The notes under the pieces are model-generated. The model was not told the DNA's origin. It saw only the letters and a program-made list of their open reading frames with translations, and made no database searches. The position numbers and the translations under genes are program-made. Of a DNA stretch of 64,000 nt, positions 24,408 through 32,619 are shown in pieces. Every line of letters begins with the position of its first letter. Positions within the stretch are counted from its first letter, which is position 1. This DNA is from DASYFG01 sp036498565 (lineage in GTDB: Bacteria; Bacillota; Bacilli; Lactobacillales; Lactobacillaceae), in NCBI GenBank assembly GCA_036498565.1, contig DASYFG010000002.1, positions 124,001 to 188,000 on the forward strand, written 5' to 3'.

Positions 24408-25184
24408 TTACCAAGCAGTGAACGCACCGTCGATTGCAAAGTCCGCACCTGTTGCAAAGCTGCTTGTGTCAGAGGCCAAATAAACGGCGATGCCTTGCAA
24501 TTCTTCTGGCTTACCCATGCGACCCAATGGCGCCCAGTCGTTCCAAATGTCAATTAATGGCTTTAATTCAGGTGAGTTTTGCGTCAAATCCGTAGCCATG
24601 TAACCCGGTGACAATGTGTTGACCCGCACACCTTTTTGCGCCCATTCGATTGCCAAAGACTTTGACAATTGAATAACACCAGCTTTTGAAGCATTGTATG
24701 AAGCTTGTGGTTGTGGGCGGTTGACGATGTGGGCCGACATTGAAGCGGTGTTGATAATTGAACCGCCGCCGTGTTCGATCATGTATTTTCCGGCAGCTTG
24801 TGATGTCAAAAAGACACCGTTCAAGTTCAAATTAATCACCTTAGACCATTGGTCAAACGTCATGTCTTCGGCGGGTGTGTTGATGACCATGCCGGCGTTG
24901 TTGAAGGCGACGTCCAAGCCGCCCAATTCTGTGACGATTGTGTCAATCATCTTGTTGACGTCTTCTGGGTTCGTCACGTCAGTGCGTACGGCGATCACTT
25001 TGCGACCCGTTGCTTCAGCAATTTCAGTTGCGGTTTCTTGGGCTTTGTCCAAATTAATATCTACAATCGCTAGATCAGCACCGGCTTCAGCCAACGCTTG
25101 TGCCATTGACTTGCCCAAACCTTGTGCGCCACCCGTGATGTAAATCTTCTTACCATCCAAACGCAATGCGTCCATAATTGTCAT
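24408..25184 (-). CDS. Classical short-chain dehydrogenase (sugar or polyol dehydrogenase-like)
   Basis: This 258-residue classical SDR has TGGAQGLGKSMA, a D at the end of beta-2 (LAIVDIN, pointing to NAD), NNAG, the catalytic Ser in NTASMSAHIV and YNASKAGV. Similar SDRs oxidise or reduce sugar acids and sugar alcohols (gluconate 5-dehydrogenase, xylitol or sorbose reductase types). Its neighbour is an FGGY kinase, so a dehydrogenase-then-kinase route for a polyol or ketose is plausible. The start follows a GAGG site at about 25195. Confidence 0.86.
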   Translation of the reverse strand: MTIMDALRLDGKKIYITGGAQGLGKSMAQALAEAGADLAIVDINLDKAQETATEIAEATGRKVIAVRTDVTNPEDVNKMIDTIVTELGGLDVAFNNAGMVINTPAEDMTFDQWSKVINLNLNGVFLTSQAAGKYMIEHGGGSIINTASMSAHIVNRPQPQASYNASKAGVIQLSKSLAIEWAQKGVRVNTLSPGYMATDLTQNSPELKPLIDIWNDWAPLGRMGKPEELQGIAVYLASDTSSFATGADFAIDGAFTAW

Positions 25185-25232
25185 GATGAAAACCTCGATA
25201 TTTTTTTATTTTTTTGAGTTGGGTGAATTTTG

Positions 25233-25248
25233 TTAATTGGCCAATTAA
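25233..25248. promoter_or_regulatory. Perfect 16-base palindrome, probable ROK repressor operator
   Basis: TTAATTGG-CCAATTAA is fully self-complementary and lies in the 5' leader of the SDR-kinase transcript, next to the divergent ROK regulator gene. Position makes it the best candidate site for that regulator. Confidence 0.55.
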
Positions 25249-25278
25249 GTAAAATCATTTTATATAACTCACAAACAC

Positions 25279-25307
25279 AGTTTATGATAGCGCTTTCAAA
25301 AAGTCAA
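25279..25307 (-). promoter_or_regulatory. Promoter of the SDR-kinase operon with cre site in the spacer
   Basis: On the minus strand, TTGACT (25307-25302), a 17-base spacer and TAAACT (25284-25279) form a promoter. The spacer contains TGAAAGCGCTATCA (25298-25285), matching 13 of 14 cre positions. CcpA repression is therefore expected. Confidence 0.72.
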
Positions 25308-25389
25308 GCGTTTTAATCAAAAATTTTATGGATTGCGTCGCAATCCGCGGAGTGGTAAGCTTTAGGTAATTTAAATGACGGAGAAAAGT

Positions 25390-26517
25390 ATGGCAGATCA
25401 AGGCATGAAAGCTGTGCAAAAGTCGAATTTTACAGAGACTTTCCAACTGTTTTTACAACATGAACAATTAGTCAAACAAGACATTGCCCAAAAATTAGGG
25501 CATAGTTTGCCGACGGTGACGACGAATTTACGGCGCTTGCGTGAACGGGATTTGATTGTGGCGGCCGGTCAATTGAGTGGCGGGCTTGGGCGACGCGCGA
25601 CGGCGTACACGCTAAATCCGGTGGCTTTTTTAAGTATCGGCATGGAAATGTTTGGCCATCACGTGACGACCGTAATTTTGAGTGCGCGCGGCGAAATTTT
25701 GGCGGTGCATCGCTTAGAGATTGTGTTTGATAACGCAGCGGATTATTATCGCGCGGTGAGTGAGGATTTGTTGGCGTTTGTTGGGCAACAAGATTTACCG
25801 GTTGAGCGCATTATTGGTTTGGGCATTGGCGTGCAAGGTTTGGTGTCAGGCGATGGACAAGCGATTGTCTATGGGAAGATTTTGGGCAACACGGGACTGA
25901 CGACGCATGAATTTGCGCAATATTTGCCGTGGCCGGTGACGTTTTTGCATGACGCGGATGCGGTGGCGGTGGCCGAGCAAACTGCTGCTAAACGTGAAGA
26001 AGACGCGATTTATTTGTCAATTGGTGAGCACTTGGGGACGGCGATGATGATTAACGCGCAAACTTATAGCGGCACAAATGGGCGCAGCGGGACGATGGAG
26101 CACATTTCAATTGACGCTGAGCACGGCCGGCTGTGCTACTGTGGTCGTTATGGCTGTATCGAAACGTACGCGTCAATTAGTGCATTGTTAAATGATCGCG
26201 ACGAATCAATCGATGCTTTTTTTGCCGAAGTGCAAGCCGATGAGCCAACGGCGGTGACGCGTTGGGCGTCTTATTTGGATCATTTAGCGCATGCGATTAA
26301 CAATCTGCATATGTTTGCGGACACGCCGATTGTTTTGGCGGGGGACTTGGCGCGCTTTATTAGTGAACAAACGATTTTGGATTTGCACGAACGGATTTTG
26401 CAATTGACGGCTTTTCCGGAAAGCGAACCGTATTTGCGTTTGGGACAAGTCGGACAATACGCCGTGGCGACGGGGGCTGCGCTACCGATTATGCAACGTT
26501 ATGTTGAAACCATCTAG
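25390..26517 (+). CDS. ROK-family transcriptional repressor (XylR/NagC type)
   Basis: This 375-residue protein joins an N-terminal winged helix-turn-helix (about residues 12-60: QDIAQKLGHSLPTVTTNLRR) to a ROK sugar-kinase-like domain. The ROK zinc site is present as HGRLCYCGRYGCIETYAS. Such proteins repress sugar genes until their sugar binds. Divergent placement from the SDR-kinase operon and upstream of the symporter fits control of both. GGAG at 25380 points to ATG 25390 rather than the ATG five codons earlier. Confidence 0.88.
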   Translation: MADQGMKAVQKSNFTETFQLFLQHEQLVKQDIAQKLGHSLPTVTTNLRRLRERDLIVAAGQLSGGLGRRATAYTLNPVAFLSIGMEMFGHHVTTVILSARGEILAVHRLEIVFDNAADYYRAVSEDLLAFVGQQDLPVERIIGLGIGVQGLVSGDGQAIVYGKILGNTGLTTHEFAQYLPWPVTFLHDADAVAVAEQTAAKREEDAIYLSIGEHLGTAMMINAQTYSGTNGRSGTMEHISIDAEHGRLCYCGRYGCIETYASISALLNDRDESIDAFFAEVQADEPTAVTRWASYLDHLAHAINNLHMFADTPIVLAGDLARFISEQTILDLHERILQLTAFPESEPYLRLGQVGQYAVATGAALPIMQRYVETI

Positions 26518-26532
26518 ATAGATGGTTTTTTA
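26508..26532 (+). terminator. Terminator at the end of the ROK gene
   Basis: AACCATC pairs with GATGGTT around TAGATA, followed by T residues. The stop codon TAG is in the loop. Confidence 0.8.
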
Positions 26533-26558
26533 TTTTAAAAAATGATTTTATAAAACTG

Positions 26559-26607
26559 TTGACATTTAATTTTAAGTTCGCTATGATTCTAAATGTAAGC
26601 GCTACCA
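26559..26607 (+). promoter_or_regulatory. Symporter promoter with downstream cre site
   Basis: TTGACA (26559-26564), a 17-base spacer and TATGAT (26582-26587) are followed by TGTAAGCGCTACCA (26594-26607), which fits the degenerate cre pattern TGNAANCGNWNNCA at every position. A roadblock-type CcpA site just after the start is likely. The roughly 110-base leader that follows contains GTCTTTG/CAAAGAC as a hairpin (about 26690-26713) ahead of the start codon. Confidence 0.72.
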
Positions 26608-26721
26608 ATATTTTGATTAGTGCTTCATCGATTGTTTGGACTGCTTAGGAACCAGCACAACGATTGATGTCGCCGGCAACGGCGGTGTCTTTGCAACTTT
26701 ATACAAAGACAGGATAGAAAA

Positions 26722-28170
26722 ATGACGAAAATGAAACAGTATTTGTCCTTTGCCACGGGTGCATTTGGACATGATGCCTTTTACAACACGTTGAGTTTGT
26801 ACTTTATGATGTTTGTGACCAGTCAATTGTTTACGACTGGCGATAGCGCGTTTAATGCGCGCATGATTGGTTATGTGACGACGCTTGTGGTCGGGATTCG
26901 GTTGGTTGAAATTGCCTTTGATCCGATGATTGGGGGCGCCGTGGACAACACGCAGACCAAGTGGGGCAAGTTTAAGCCTTGGTTGGTGATTGGGACTTTG
27001 GTAGCGTCAGCGATGTTGGCGTTGATCTTTACTGATTTTGGTGGTTTGGCGATTAGTCAGCCCGTGTTGTACTTGATTTTGTTCGGAATTGCCTTTTTGA
27101 TTTTGGACGTGTTTTATTCATTTAGTGACATTGCGTTGTGGTCGATGCTGCCAGCATTGAGTATGGATACCAAAGAACGCACGAAGTTTGGAACGTTCTC
27201 GCGGTTCGGTTCAACTTTGGGCGCGCAAAGTGTCATTATCATTATTATTCCAGCCGTGACGTTGTTCTCATCATGGTTTGGCGCAACTGGTGGCGCACAA
27301 AACAAAGCCGGTTGGGCCGGTTATGCGTTGCTAGTGGCGTTCTTGGCGTCAGCTGGGGCGTTGGTTATTGCTAAAAATTTGAAAGAAGATCAAAACTTGA
27401 TTCGCGCCAACGTGGAACACACCCGTTTCCGTGACGTGTTTAAAGTGATTGCTTCAAATGACCAATTGATGTGGTTGGCGTTGAGTTATTTCTTGTTCGC
27501 TTTTAGTTATGTGATTAACAATTCTTTGTTGTTGTACTACTTCCGTTATGTGATCGGCAACGTTGGTGCGTATGCGATTGTTGGGATTATCACCAGTGTT
27601 TTGGGTGTGATTTCAGTGGCGTTGTTCCCGTCTTTGGCGGTGAAAATTTCGCGGAAATTCGTTTATATTGGCGGGATTGGCGTGATGTTGATTGGCTTTG
27701 TGATTTTCTTGTTTGCCGGTCAAGATTTGACATTGGCTTTGATTGGCGCGTCCGTGATTTTCTTCCCGTATCCAATGATTTTCTTGGCAACTTTGATGAC
27801 GATTAGTGACTTGGTTGAATATGGTCAATTGAAGAGCGGCAAGCGTAATGAAGCGGTGACGTTGTCGGTGCGCCCTTTGATTGACAAATTAGCGGGTGCC
27901 TTTTCAAACGGGATCGTCGGCATCGTCGCCGTGGCAGCGGGGATGACCGGTAACGCCAAGCCAAGCGACATTACGGCGGCTGGTTTGACCCAATTCAAAA
28001 TGTACATGTTCTACGGACCAATGGTTTTGTTGGTGGTTGCGGCTTTGATTTTCTTGTGGAAAGTGACTTTGACCGAAGACAAGCACGCCGATGTGGTGAA
28101 AGCTTTGCGTCAAAAGTTGGTGGCAAATCCCGATTTAGTCGATGAAAGTTTGGTAGGGGAGACGAAATAA
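26722..28170 (+). CDS. GPH-family (glycoside-pentoside-hexuronide) cation symporter
   Basis: This 482-residue protein has about 12 membrane segments and starts YLSFATGAFGHDAFYNTLSL, typical of the MelB/XynP/GPH group. RLVEIAFDPMIGGAVDNTQT carries the conserved DP-x-x-G-x-x-x-D cation and sugar motif. There is no EIIA-like tail as in LacS. With a ROK repressor and FGGY kinase next to it, it probably imports the sugar or polyol used by that locus. Confidence 0.87.
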   Translation: MTKMKQYLSFATGAFGHDAFYNTLSLYFMMFVTSQLFTTGDSAFNARMIGYVTTLVVGIRLVEIAFDPMIGGAVDNTQTKWGKFKPWLVIGTLVASAMLALIFTDFGGLAISQPVLYLILFGIAFLILDVFYSFSDIALWSMLPALSMDTKERTKFGTFSRFGSTLGAQSVIIIIIPAVTLFSSWFGATGGAQNKAGWAGYALLVAFLASAGALVIAKNLKEDQNLIRANVEHTRFRDVFKVIASNDQLMWLALSYFLFAFSYVINNSLLLYYFRYVIGNVGAYAIVGIITSVLGVISVALFPSLAVKISRKFVYIGGIGVMLIGFVIFLFAGQDLTLALIGASVIFFPYPMIFLATLMTISDLVEYGQLKSGKRNEAVTLSVRPLIDKLAGAFSNGIVGIVAVAAGMTGNAKPSDITAAGLTQFKMYMFYGPMVLLVVAALIFLWKVTLTEDKHADVVKALRQKLVANPDLVDESLVGETK

Positions 28171-28409
28171 TGGCAAATGACAAAGTGAAATTAAACCCTG
28201 AACAATTCGCGCTGTCGGTTTTAGGCGGCAATGCGCGGTTGGAAGAAGAGGAAAACAAGCGTTACATCAAGCGGCAATTGACGCTGTATTTGGAAGCGTA
28301 TTTGTTGGCGCAGGATTTTAACGACTTAGAAGAAACGCAATTTGAATTAGCGCGTGAAAATCAACGCACCCAGATTTTGGAAAAGTTGATCGAACGTCGT
28401 TATCGTTAG
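28170..28409 (+). CDS. Small charged protein coupled to the GPH symporter, unknown function
   Basis: This 79-residue protein has no membrane segment. It is rich in Glu, Arg and Gln and is predicted helical, with a Leu/Tyr heptad-like middle (QLTLYLEAYLLAQDFNDLEE). Its ATG shares one base with the symporter stop and a terminator follows, so it belongs to that transcript. I do not recognise a family. Strict coupling suggests a symporter partner or regulator, but that is inference. Confidence 0.72.
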   Translation: MANDKVKLNPEQFALSVLGGNARLEEEENKRYIKRQLTLYLEAYLLAQDFNDLEETQFELARENQRTQILEKLIERRYR

Positions 28410-28414
28410 TGGAC

Positions 28415-28442
28415 AAAAAGCACGCTGTGGGCGTGCTTTTTT
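28415..28442 (+). terminator. Terminator after the symporter operon
   Basis: AAAGCACGC pairs with GCGTGCTTT and is followed by T residues that overlap the next promoter. Confidence 0.88.
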
Positions 28443-28469
28443 GCGTTTGGCGGGTTGCGTTGCTATAAT
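28441..28469 (+). promoter_or_regulatory. Promoter of tdk
   Basis: TTGCGT (28441-28446), a 17-base spacer and TATAAT (28464-28469). The -35 begins within the T-tract of the preceding terminator. Confidence 0.7.
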
Positions 28470-28505
28470 AGAAACGATGTAAATTTGACAAAGGACGTGG
28501 CTGGT

Positions 28506-29105
28506 TTGGCTCAATTATTCTTTGAATATGGGGTGATGAACTCCGGAAAATCAATTGAAATTTTAAAAGTGGCGCACAACTACGAAAGTCAGGGGCGGCG
28601 CGTGTTGTTGATGACACCGGCCGTTGATACGCGCAGTGGCGTTGGCGTGGTGGCGAGCCGCATTGGTTGGTCGCGCGAAGCGATTGCCATTAAGCCAGGC
28701 GACGATTTGTTTGTGGCAATTCAAGCGGAATTGGATGACGATTTGGCGGCGGTTTTGGTCGATGAAGCGCAGTTTTTGTCGGCGGAACACGTGGATCAAT
28801 TGGCCAAAGTTGTCGATGATTTGCACGTGCCGGTGATGGCCTTTGGCTTGAAAGTCGATGCGTTTAATCAACTTTTCCCCGGCTCAAAGCGTTTGCTAGA
28901 AATGGCCGACAAATTAGAAGAGATGAAAACCATTTGCACATTTTGTGGCAAAAAAGCGATCACGCAACTGCGAATTGTCGATGGCAAGCCGCAACGCGAA
29001 GGGGCGCAAGTGTTCATTGGCGGCAATGAAAGTTACATTCCAACGTGCCGCAATCACTGGTACCACCCAGATTTAGCTGCGATTGAGAAGTTGTTTACGA
29101 ATTAG
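28506..29105 (+). CDS. tdk: Thymidine kinase, type II (zinc-containing)
   Basis: Tdk phosphorylates thymidine in nucleotide salvage. The P-loop is YGVMNSGKSIEIL, the Walker B-like motif is AAVLVDEAQFLS, and a zinc site is formed by CTFCGKKA with a later Cys and His in PTCRNHWYH. Family proteins begin M-A-Q-L-F-F, so the start is a TTG at 28506, ten bases after AAAGGA. No ATG fits. The TAG stop lies within the TTAGGAGG that also forms the prfA ribosome site. Confidence 0.92.
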   Translation: MAQLFFEYGVMNSGKSIEILKVAHNYESQGRRVLLMTPAVDTRSGVGVVASRIGWSREAIAIKPGDDLFVAIQAELDDDLAAVLVDEAQFLSAEHVDQLAKVVDDLHVPVMAFGLKVDAFNQLFPGSKRLLEMADKLEEMKTICTFCGKKAITQLRIVDGKPQREGAQVFIGGNESYIPTCRNHWYHPDLAAIEKLFTN

Positions 29106-29109
29106 GAGG

Positions 29110-29252
29110 AAACGCGTTCCAGGCTCGAGCGTTCAAGCTAAGCACTTTCCCAGCAAAACCGCTACGGGCGCAAACGCCCTTTCGCGATTTCACTGAAAAA
29201 GCACTTAGCTTGTCCCGCTCGTCGGGCGAAGCCCGAACGCCTTGCACGCTCT
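29110..29252 (-). repeat. Structured intergenic element, family 1, copy E, inside the prfA translation start region
   Basis: Read on the minus strand it begins AGAGCGTG and ends AACGCGTTT (GCGT with ACGC). The first hairpin is TTCGGGC-TTC-GCCCGA. The long stem pairs CAAGCTAAG with CTTAGCTTG and CTTTTTCAG with CTGGGAAAG, topped by a distinct apex (GGGCG-TTTG-CGCCC). It starts directly after AGGAGG (29104-29109) and ends 7 bases before the prfA ATG. Confidence 0.82.
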
Positions 29253-29259
29253 GATTACC

Positions 29260-30333
29260 ATGGAAGATATTATTTTACAAGTGCAAGCGGTGGTTGACCG
29301 TTATGACGAATTGAATGAGTTGCTGGCCGACCCTGAAGTGGCGGGTGATTCACAGCGCTACATGGCTTTGTCAAAAGAAGCTGGGCAAATCCGGGAAACG
29401 GTGGAAACTTTCCAGCAATACCAAGGTGTTTTGCAAGGCATTGCTGATGCCAAAGAGATGCTAGGCGATTCAGAAATGGCGGAAATTGCCAAAGAAGAAT
29501 TAGCGGAATTAGAACCACAAAAGCCAGTTTTGGAAGACAAAATCAAAATTTTGATGTTGCCAAAAGACCCCAACGATGACAAAAACATCATCATGGAAAT
29601 CCGCGGTGCGGCCGGTGGGGACGAAGCCAACATTTTTGCCGGCAACTTGCTGGAAATGTATACGCGTTATGCGGCCACACAAGGTTGGAAGCTGGAATTT
29701 TTGGATGAAAACGAAGGTGCGGCCGGTGGTTTTGCCCAAGTCGTCGTGATGATTACCGGTGACAATGTGTATTCAAAATTGAAGTATGAATCCGGTGCTC
29801 ACCGCGTGCAACGAGTGCCAGTGACGGAATCGCAAGGTCGAATTCAAACGTCAACGGCAACCGTCGGCGTGATGCCGGAATTTATTGATGTTGATTTTGA
29901 ATTGAAAGAATCAGATTTGGATGAAGAATTCTTCCGTTCTGGTGGTGCCGGCGGACAAAACGTCAACAAGGTGTCAACGGCCGTGCGTTTGGTCCACAAA
30001 CCAACCGGTATTACCGTGAAAATGCAAGAAGAACGTACGCAAATCAAAAACCGTGACAAAGCCCGTAAATTGTTGGCAACGCGTGTTTATGATTTCTACG
30101 CGCAACAAAACGAAGCCGAATATGCTGAGCAACGCAAAACGGCCGTTGGAACGGGTGGCCGTTCTGAACGCATTCGGACGTATAATTACCCGCAAAACCG
30201 CGTGACCGATCACCGCATTGGTTTGACGTTGCAAAAGTTAGATCGCGTGATGAACGGTGAATTAGGCGACGTGATCGATGCGTTGGTGATTGCTGATCAA
30301 ACCGCGAAATTAGCGGAATTGAGTGAACGATGA
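29260..30333 (+). CDS. prfA: Peptide chain release factor 1
   Basis: RF1 ends translation at UAA and UAG. The 357-residue protein has the codon-reading PVT motif in RVPVTESQGRIQ and the catalytic GGQ in RSGGAGGQNVNKVSTA. ATG 29260 gives the usual N-terminus (MEDIILQVQAVVDRYDEL). No ribosome site lies within 20 bases of it; the only strong one, AGGAGG, is at 29104, beyond the 143-base element E. Without the element, AGGAGG would sit exactly 7 bases from the ATG. A TTG at 29242 is in frame but inside the element. Confidence 0.95.
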   Translation: MEDIILQVQAVVDRYDELNELLADPEVAGDSQRYMALSKEAGQIRETVETFQQYQGVLQGIADAKEMLGDSEMAEIAKEELAELEPQKPVLEDKIKILMLPKDPNDDKNIIMEIRGAAGGDEANIFAGNLLEMYTRYAATQGWKLEFLDENEGAAGGFAQVVVMITGDNVYSKLKYESGAHRVQRVPVTESQGRIQTSTATVGVMPEFIDVDFELKESDLDEEFFRSGGAGGQNVNKVSTAVRLVHKPTGITVKMQEERTQIKNRDKARKLLATRVYDFYAQQNEAEYAEQRKTAVGTGGRSERIRTYNYPQNRVTDHRIGLTLQKLDRVMNGELGDVIDALVIADQTAKLAELSER

Positions 30334-31163
30334 ATTTAAGTTTACGAGAATTGCGCAAATGGGCGATTGCCGAATTGGGCGCATTGGATGAAGCCGAAGC
30401 AAAGGTGGATTTCTTGTTGACGGGCGCGACGGGCTACAATTACGGTATGTTGCGCGTGAATTTGGAACGGCAAGCAAGCGATGATTTGCAGGCCGTTTGG
30501 CCAACGTGGATTGCTCAACTTTTGCAAAATCGACCGGTGCAATATGTGCTTGGTGAAGCACCTTTTTACGGGCGCGAGTTTGTCGTTGATGAGCGTGTTT
30601 TGATTCCGCGCCCGGAAACTGAAGAGTTGGTGGATTGGATTTTGCGTGATCATGATGACGTGCTTGATGTGCTAGACATTGGCACGGGTAGTGGCGCGAT
30701 TGCGTTGACTTTGGCAGCGGAACGACCAGCTTGGCAAGTGATTGCCAGTGACATTTCACGTGATGCGTTGCGGGTGGCGCAAACCAATTCCGCGTGTTTG
30801 CAGGCGCCCGTCACGCTGGTGCAAAGCGATGTTTTTGACGCGGTGACGGGGCAATTTGATGTGATTGTGAGCAATCCACCGTACATTGCTGACTTTGAAC
30901 GCGCGGAGATGACGGCCGATGTGCTGGATTTTGAGCCGGAATTGGCGTTGTTTGCGGCTAATGACGGTTTGTCCATTTATGAAAAAATCGCGGCCGGTTT
31001 AGCGACGCATTTGAAACCCAACGGACAAGCTTATTTTGAAATTGGGCATTTGCAAGGGCAAAGTGTGGTGAACTTACTGCAACGGACTTTGCCAAATGCC
31101 AAAGTTGAGTTGCGCCAAGATTTTGCCGGCAAAGATCGCATGATCAAAGTAACGAATAATTAG
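30330..31163 (+). CDS. prmC: Release factor glutamine methyltransferase
   Basis: PrmC methylates the Gln of the GGQ loop in RF1 and RF2. The 277-residue protein has an N-terminal helical domain, the SAM-binding LDIGTGSGAIALTLA and the catalytic SNPPYI. The ATG overlaps the prfA stop by four bases, matching enzyme with substrate. Confidence 0.94.
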   Translation: MNLSLRELRKWAIAELGALDEAEAKVDFLLTGATGYNYGMLRVNLERQASDDLQAVWPTWIAQLLQNRPVQYVLGEAPFYGREFVVDERVLIPRPETEELVDWILRDHDDVLDVLDIGTGSGAIALTLAAERPAWQVIASDISRDALRVAQTNSACLQAPVTLVQSDVFDAVTGQFDVIVSNPPYIADFERAEMTADVLDFEPELALFAANDGLSIYEKIAAGLATHLKPNGQAYFEIGHLQGQSVVNLLQRTLPNAKVELRQDFAGKDRMIKVTNN

Positions 31164-31174
31164 AAAGTAGAAAC

Positions 31175-32191
31175 ATGGACACTTTACGTTTAGACAATTC
31201 AAATGAAGCGATTGAACAGGCCGGTGCGCTGTTGGCGCAAGGCGAAGTGGTCGCTTTTCCCACCGAAACCGTTTATGGTTTGGGGGCGCTTGCGACTAAT
31301 GAGACGGCCGTACAGAAGATTTTTGCTGCCAAAGGTCGCCCGAGTGACAATCCGTTGATTGTCACGGTCGCTAGTCCGTCGCAAGTGACGGCATTTGCTT
31401 GGGTAAACGATGAGGTGCGTGCGCTGATGACGGCGTTTTGGCCGGGTTCGTTGACGATGATTTTGCCGATGAAAGCTGACACTCTTTCTATGACCGTGAC
31501 TGGTGGTTTGCAAACGGTGGCTTTTCGTTTGCCGGATAATGCGGTGGCGCGCGCGGTGATTCGTGCGGCCGGCGGACCGATTGTCGGACCGAGTGCGAAT
31601 TTGAGTGGCAAACCATCGCCGACGACGGCCGAACACGTTTGGCATGATATGCAGGGGCGAATTGCGGCGATTGTCGATGATGGCCCAACGCAAGTCGGCG
31701 TGGAATCAACCGTGGTTGATTTGAGTGGTGAAGTGCCAACGGTTTTGCGCCCCGGTGCGATCACTGCCGAACAAATCAGCGCCGTGCTTGGCGTTGCCGT
31801 ACTTGACGCGACCAGCACAAAGTCAGTCGCGGCCGATGTCACACCAAAAGCGCCGGGGATGAAATACCGCCACTACGCGCCTGACGTGCCGGTGGTGATG
31901 TTTGATGCACTGGATGCACAAGATTTGCGCGCCGCTTTGCAACCAAATGATGTCGTCATGGCCTTAGACGACACGCTCGCCAAATTAGGCGATTGGCCCG
32001 TCACGCAGACATGGTCATTAGGGAGCACGCCTGAAAGCGCGACAGAACAGCTTTTTGCTGGTTTGCGCCGCTTTGATGATGGCCGTGACGGTCAGATTTA
32101 CGTGGAAGTCATGCCACCAATCGGCGTGGGTTTGGCGTACAATAACCGCCTGGCTAAAGCTGCGAGTGAACAGTGGTTTACAGTGATGTAA
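31175..32191 (+). CDS. tsaC: L-threonylcarbamoyladenylate synthase (TsaC/Sua5)
   Basis: This enzyme makes threonylcarbamoyl-AMP from threonine, bicarbonate and ATP for t6A37 tRNA modification. The 338-residue long form has the YrdC domain (about 1-205: VVAFPTETVYGLGA, KGRPSDNPLIV, GPIVGPSANLSGKPSPT) and the C-terminal Sua5 domain, joined by a linker containing APGMKYRHYAPD. It ends the prfA-prmC-tsaC group. Confidence 0.93.
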   Translation: MDTLRLDNSNEAIEQAGALLAQGEVVAFPTETVYGLGALATNETAVQKIFAAKGRPSDNPLIVTVASPSQVTAFAWVNDEVRALMTAFWPGSLTMILPMKADTLSMTVTGGLQTVAFRLPDNAVARAVIRAAGGPIVGPSANLSGKPSPTTAEHVWHDMQGRIAAIVDDGPTQVGVESTVVDLSGEVPTVLRPGAITAEQISAVLGVAVLDATSTKSVAADVTPKAPGMKYRHYAPDVPVVMFDALDAQDLRAALQPNDVVMALDDTLAKLGDWPVTQTWSLGSTPESATEQLFAGLRRFDDGRDGQIYVEVMPPIGVGLAYNNRLAKAASEQWFTVM

Positions 32192-32198
32192 TTATCAG

Positions 32199-32227
32199 TT
32201 GACACGTTAAAAATTTCAGCGTAAACT
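32199..32227 (+). promoter_or_regulatory. Promoter of thrS
   Basis: TTGACA (32199-32204), a 17-base spacer and TAAACT (32222-32227) precede the T-box leader. Confidence 0.7.
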
Positions 32228-32234
32228 AAACCCA

Positions 32235-32592
32235 TAAAACATTGAGAAGGACACAGCGCGACGTTGCGCCATTAGAGATATGCCGGGTGGTGCAAGGCAT
32301 ACAAACAGCGTCGCGTTACTACCTTTGAGTGTGGACGGAGTAAGTTCAACCGAAATGCCACCGTTTGACCGCGTTAAAAGTCATGATGAAGGTAGAGTGT
32401 AAACGTGTTCCGAACTCGGCAAGTTAGACACAAATTCTTCACGCATAAAATTGCGTTGCAATTTCACCCGTGAAGAACTTGTGTAACGCTTCCCGTTGGC
32501 TTCGCCAACCGTTCTGCACACTCTATAAATCAGGGTGGTACCACGTTCAAAACGTCCCTGTCTAAAATTATTTTAGGCAGGGACGTTTTTTG
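32235..32592 (+). promoter_or_regulatory. T-box leader of thrS, interrupted by a structured element
   Basis: The leader senses uncharged tRNA-Thr. Stem I is closed by GCGACG/CGTCGC and has the distal GGGTGGTGCAAGG loop. ACTACC at 32318-32323 supplies a possible Thr specifier (ACT or ACC). The T-box AGGGTGGTACCACG is at 32532-32545 and the terminator pairs AACGTCCCTG with CAGGGACGTT, followed by T residues. At about 358 bases it is longer than usual because element D lies between the upstream domain and the antiterminator. Confidence 0.92.
32394..32524 (-). repeat. Structured intergenic element, family 1, copy D, within the thrS T-box
   Basis: On the minus strand it starts AGAGTGTG (32524-32517) and ends with GGAACACGTTT. 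The first hairpin is GTTGGC-GAA-GCCAAC, and GGGAAGC pairs imperfectly with the AACTTGCC side. ACACAA-g-TTCTTCACG pairs with CGTGAAGAA-t-TTGTGT, and the apex AAATTGC-AAC-GCAATTT is perfect. This copy is also framed by AGAGTGT and ACACTCT, terminal inverted repeats not seen in the other copies. Confidence 0.82.
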
Positions 32593-32619
32593 TTTTTGCC
32601 GATACAAAAGGAGATCCAC

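Noticed and set aside
28455..28505. Upstream in-frame start for tdk
   Set aside because: It would begin at or before the -10 box; family N-termini match the TTG at 28506.
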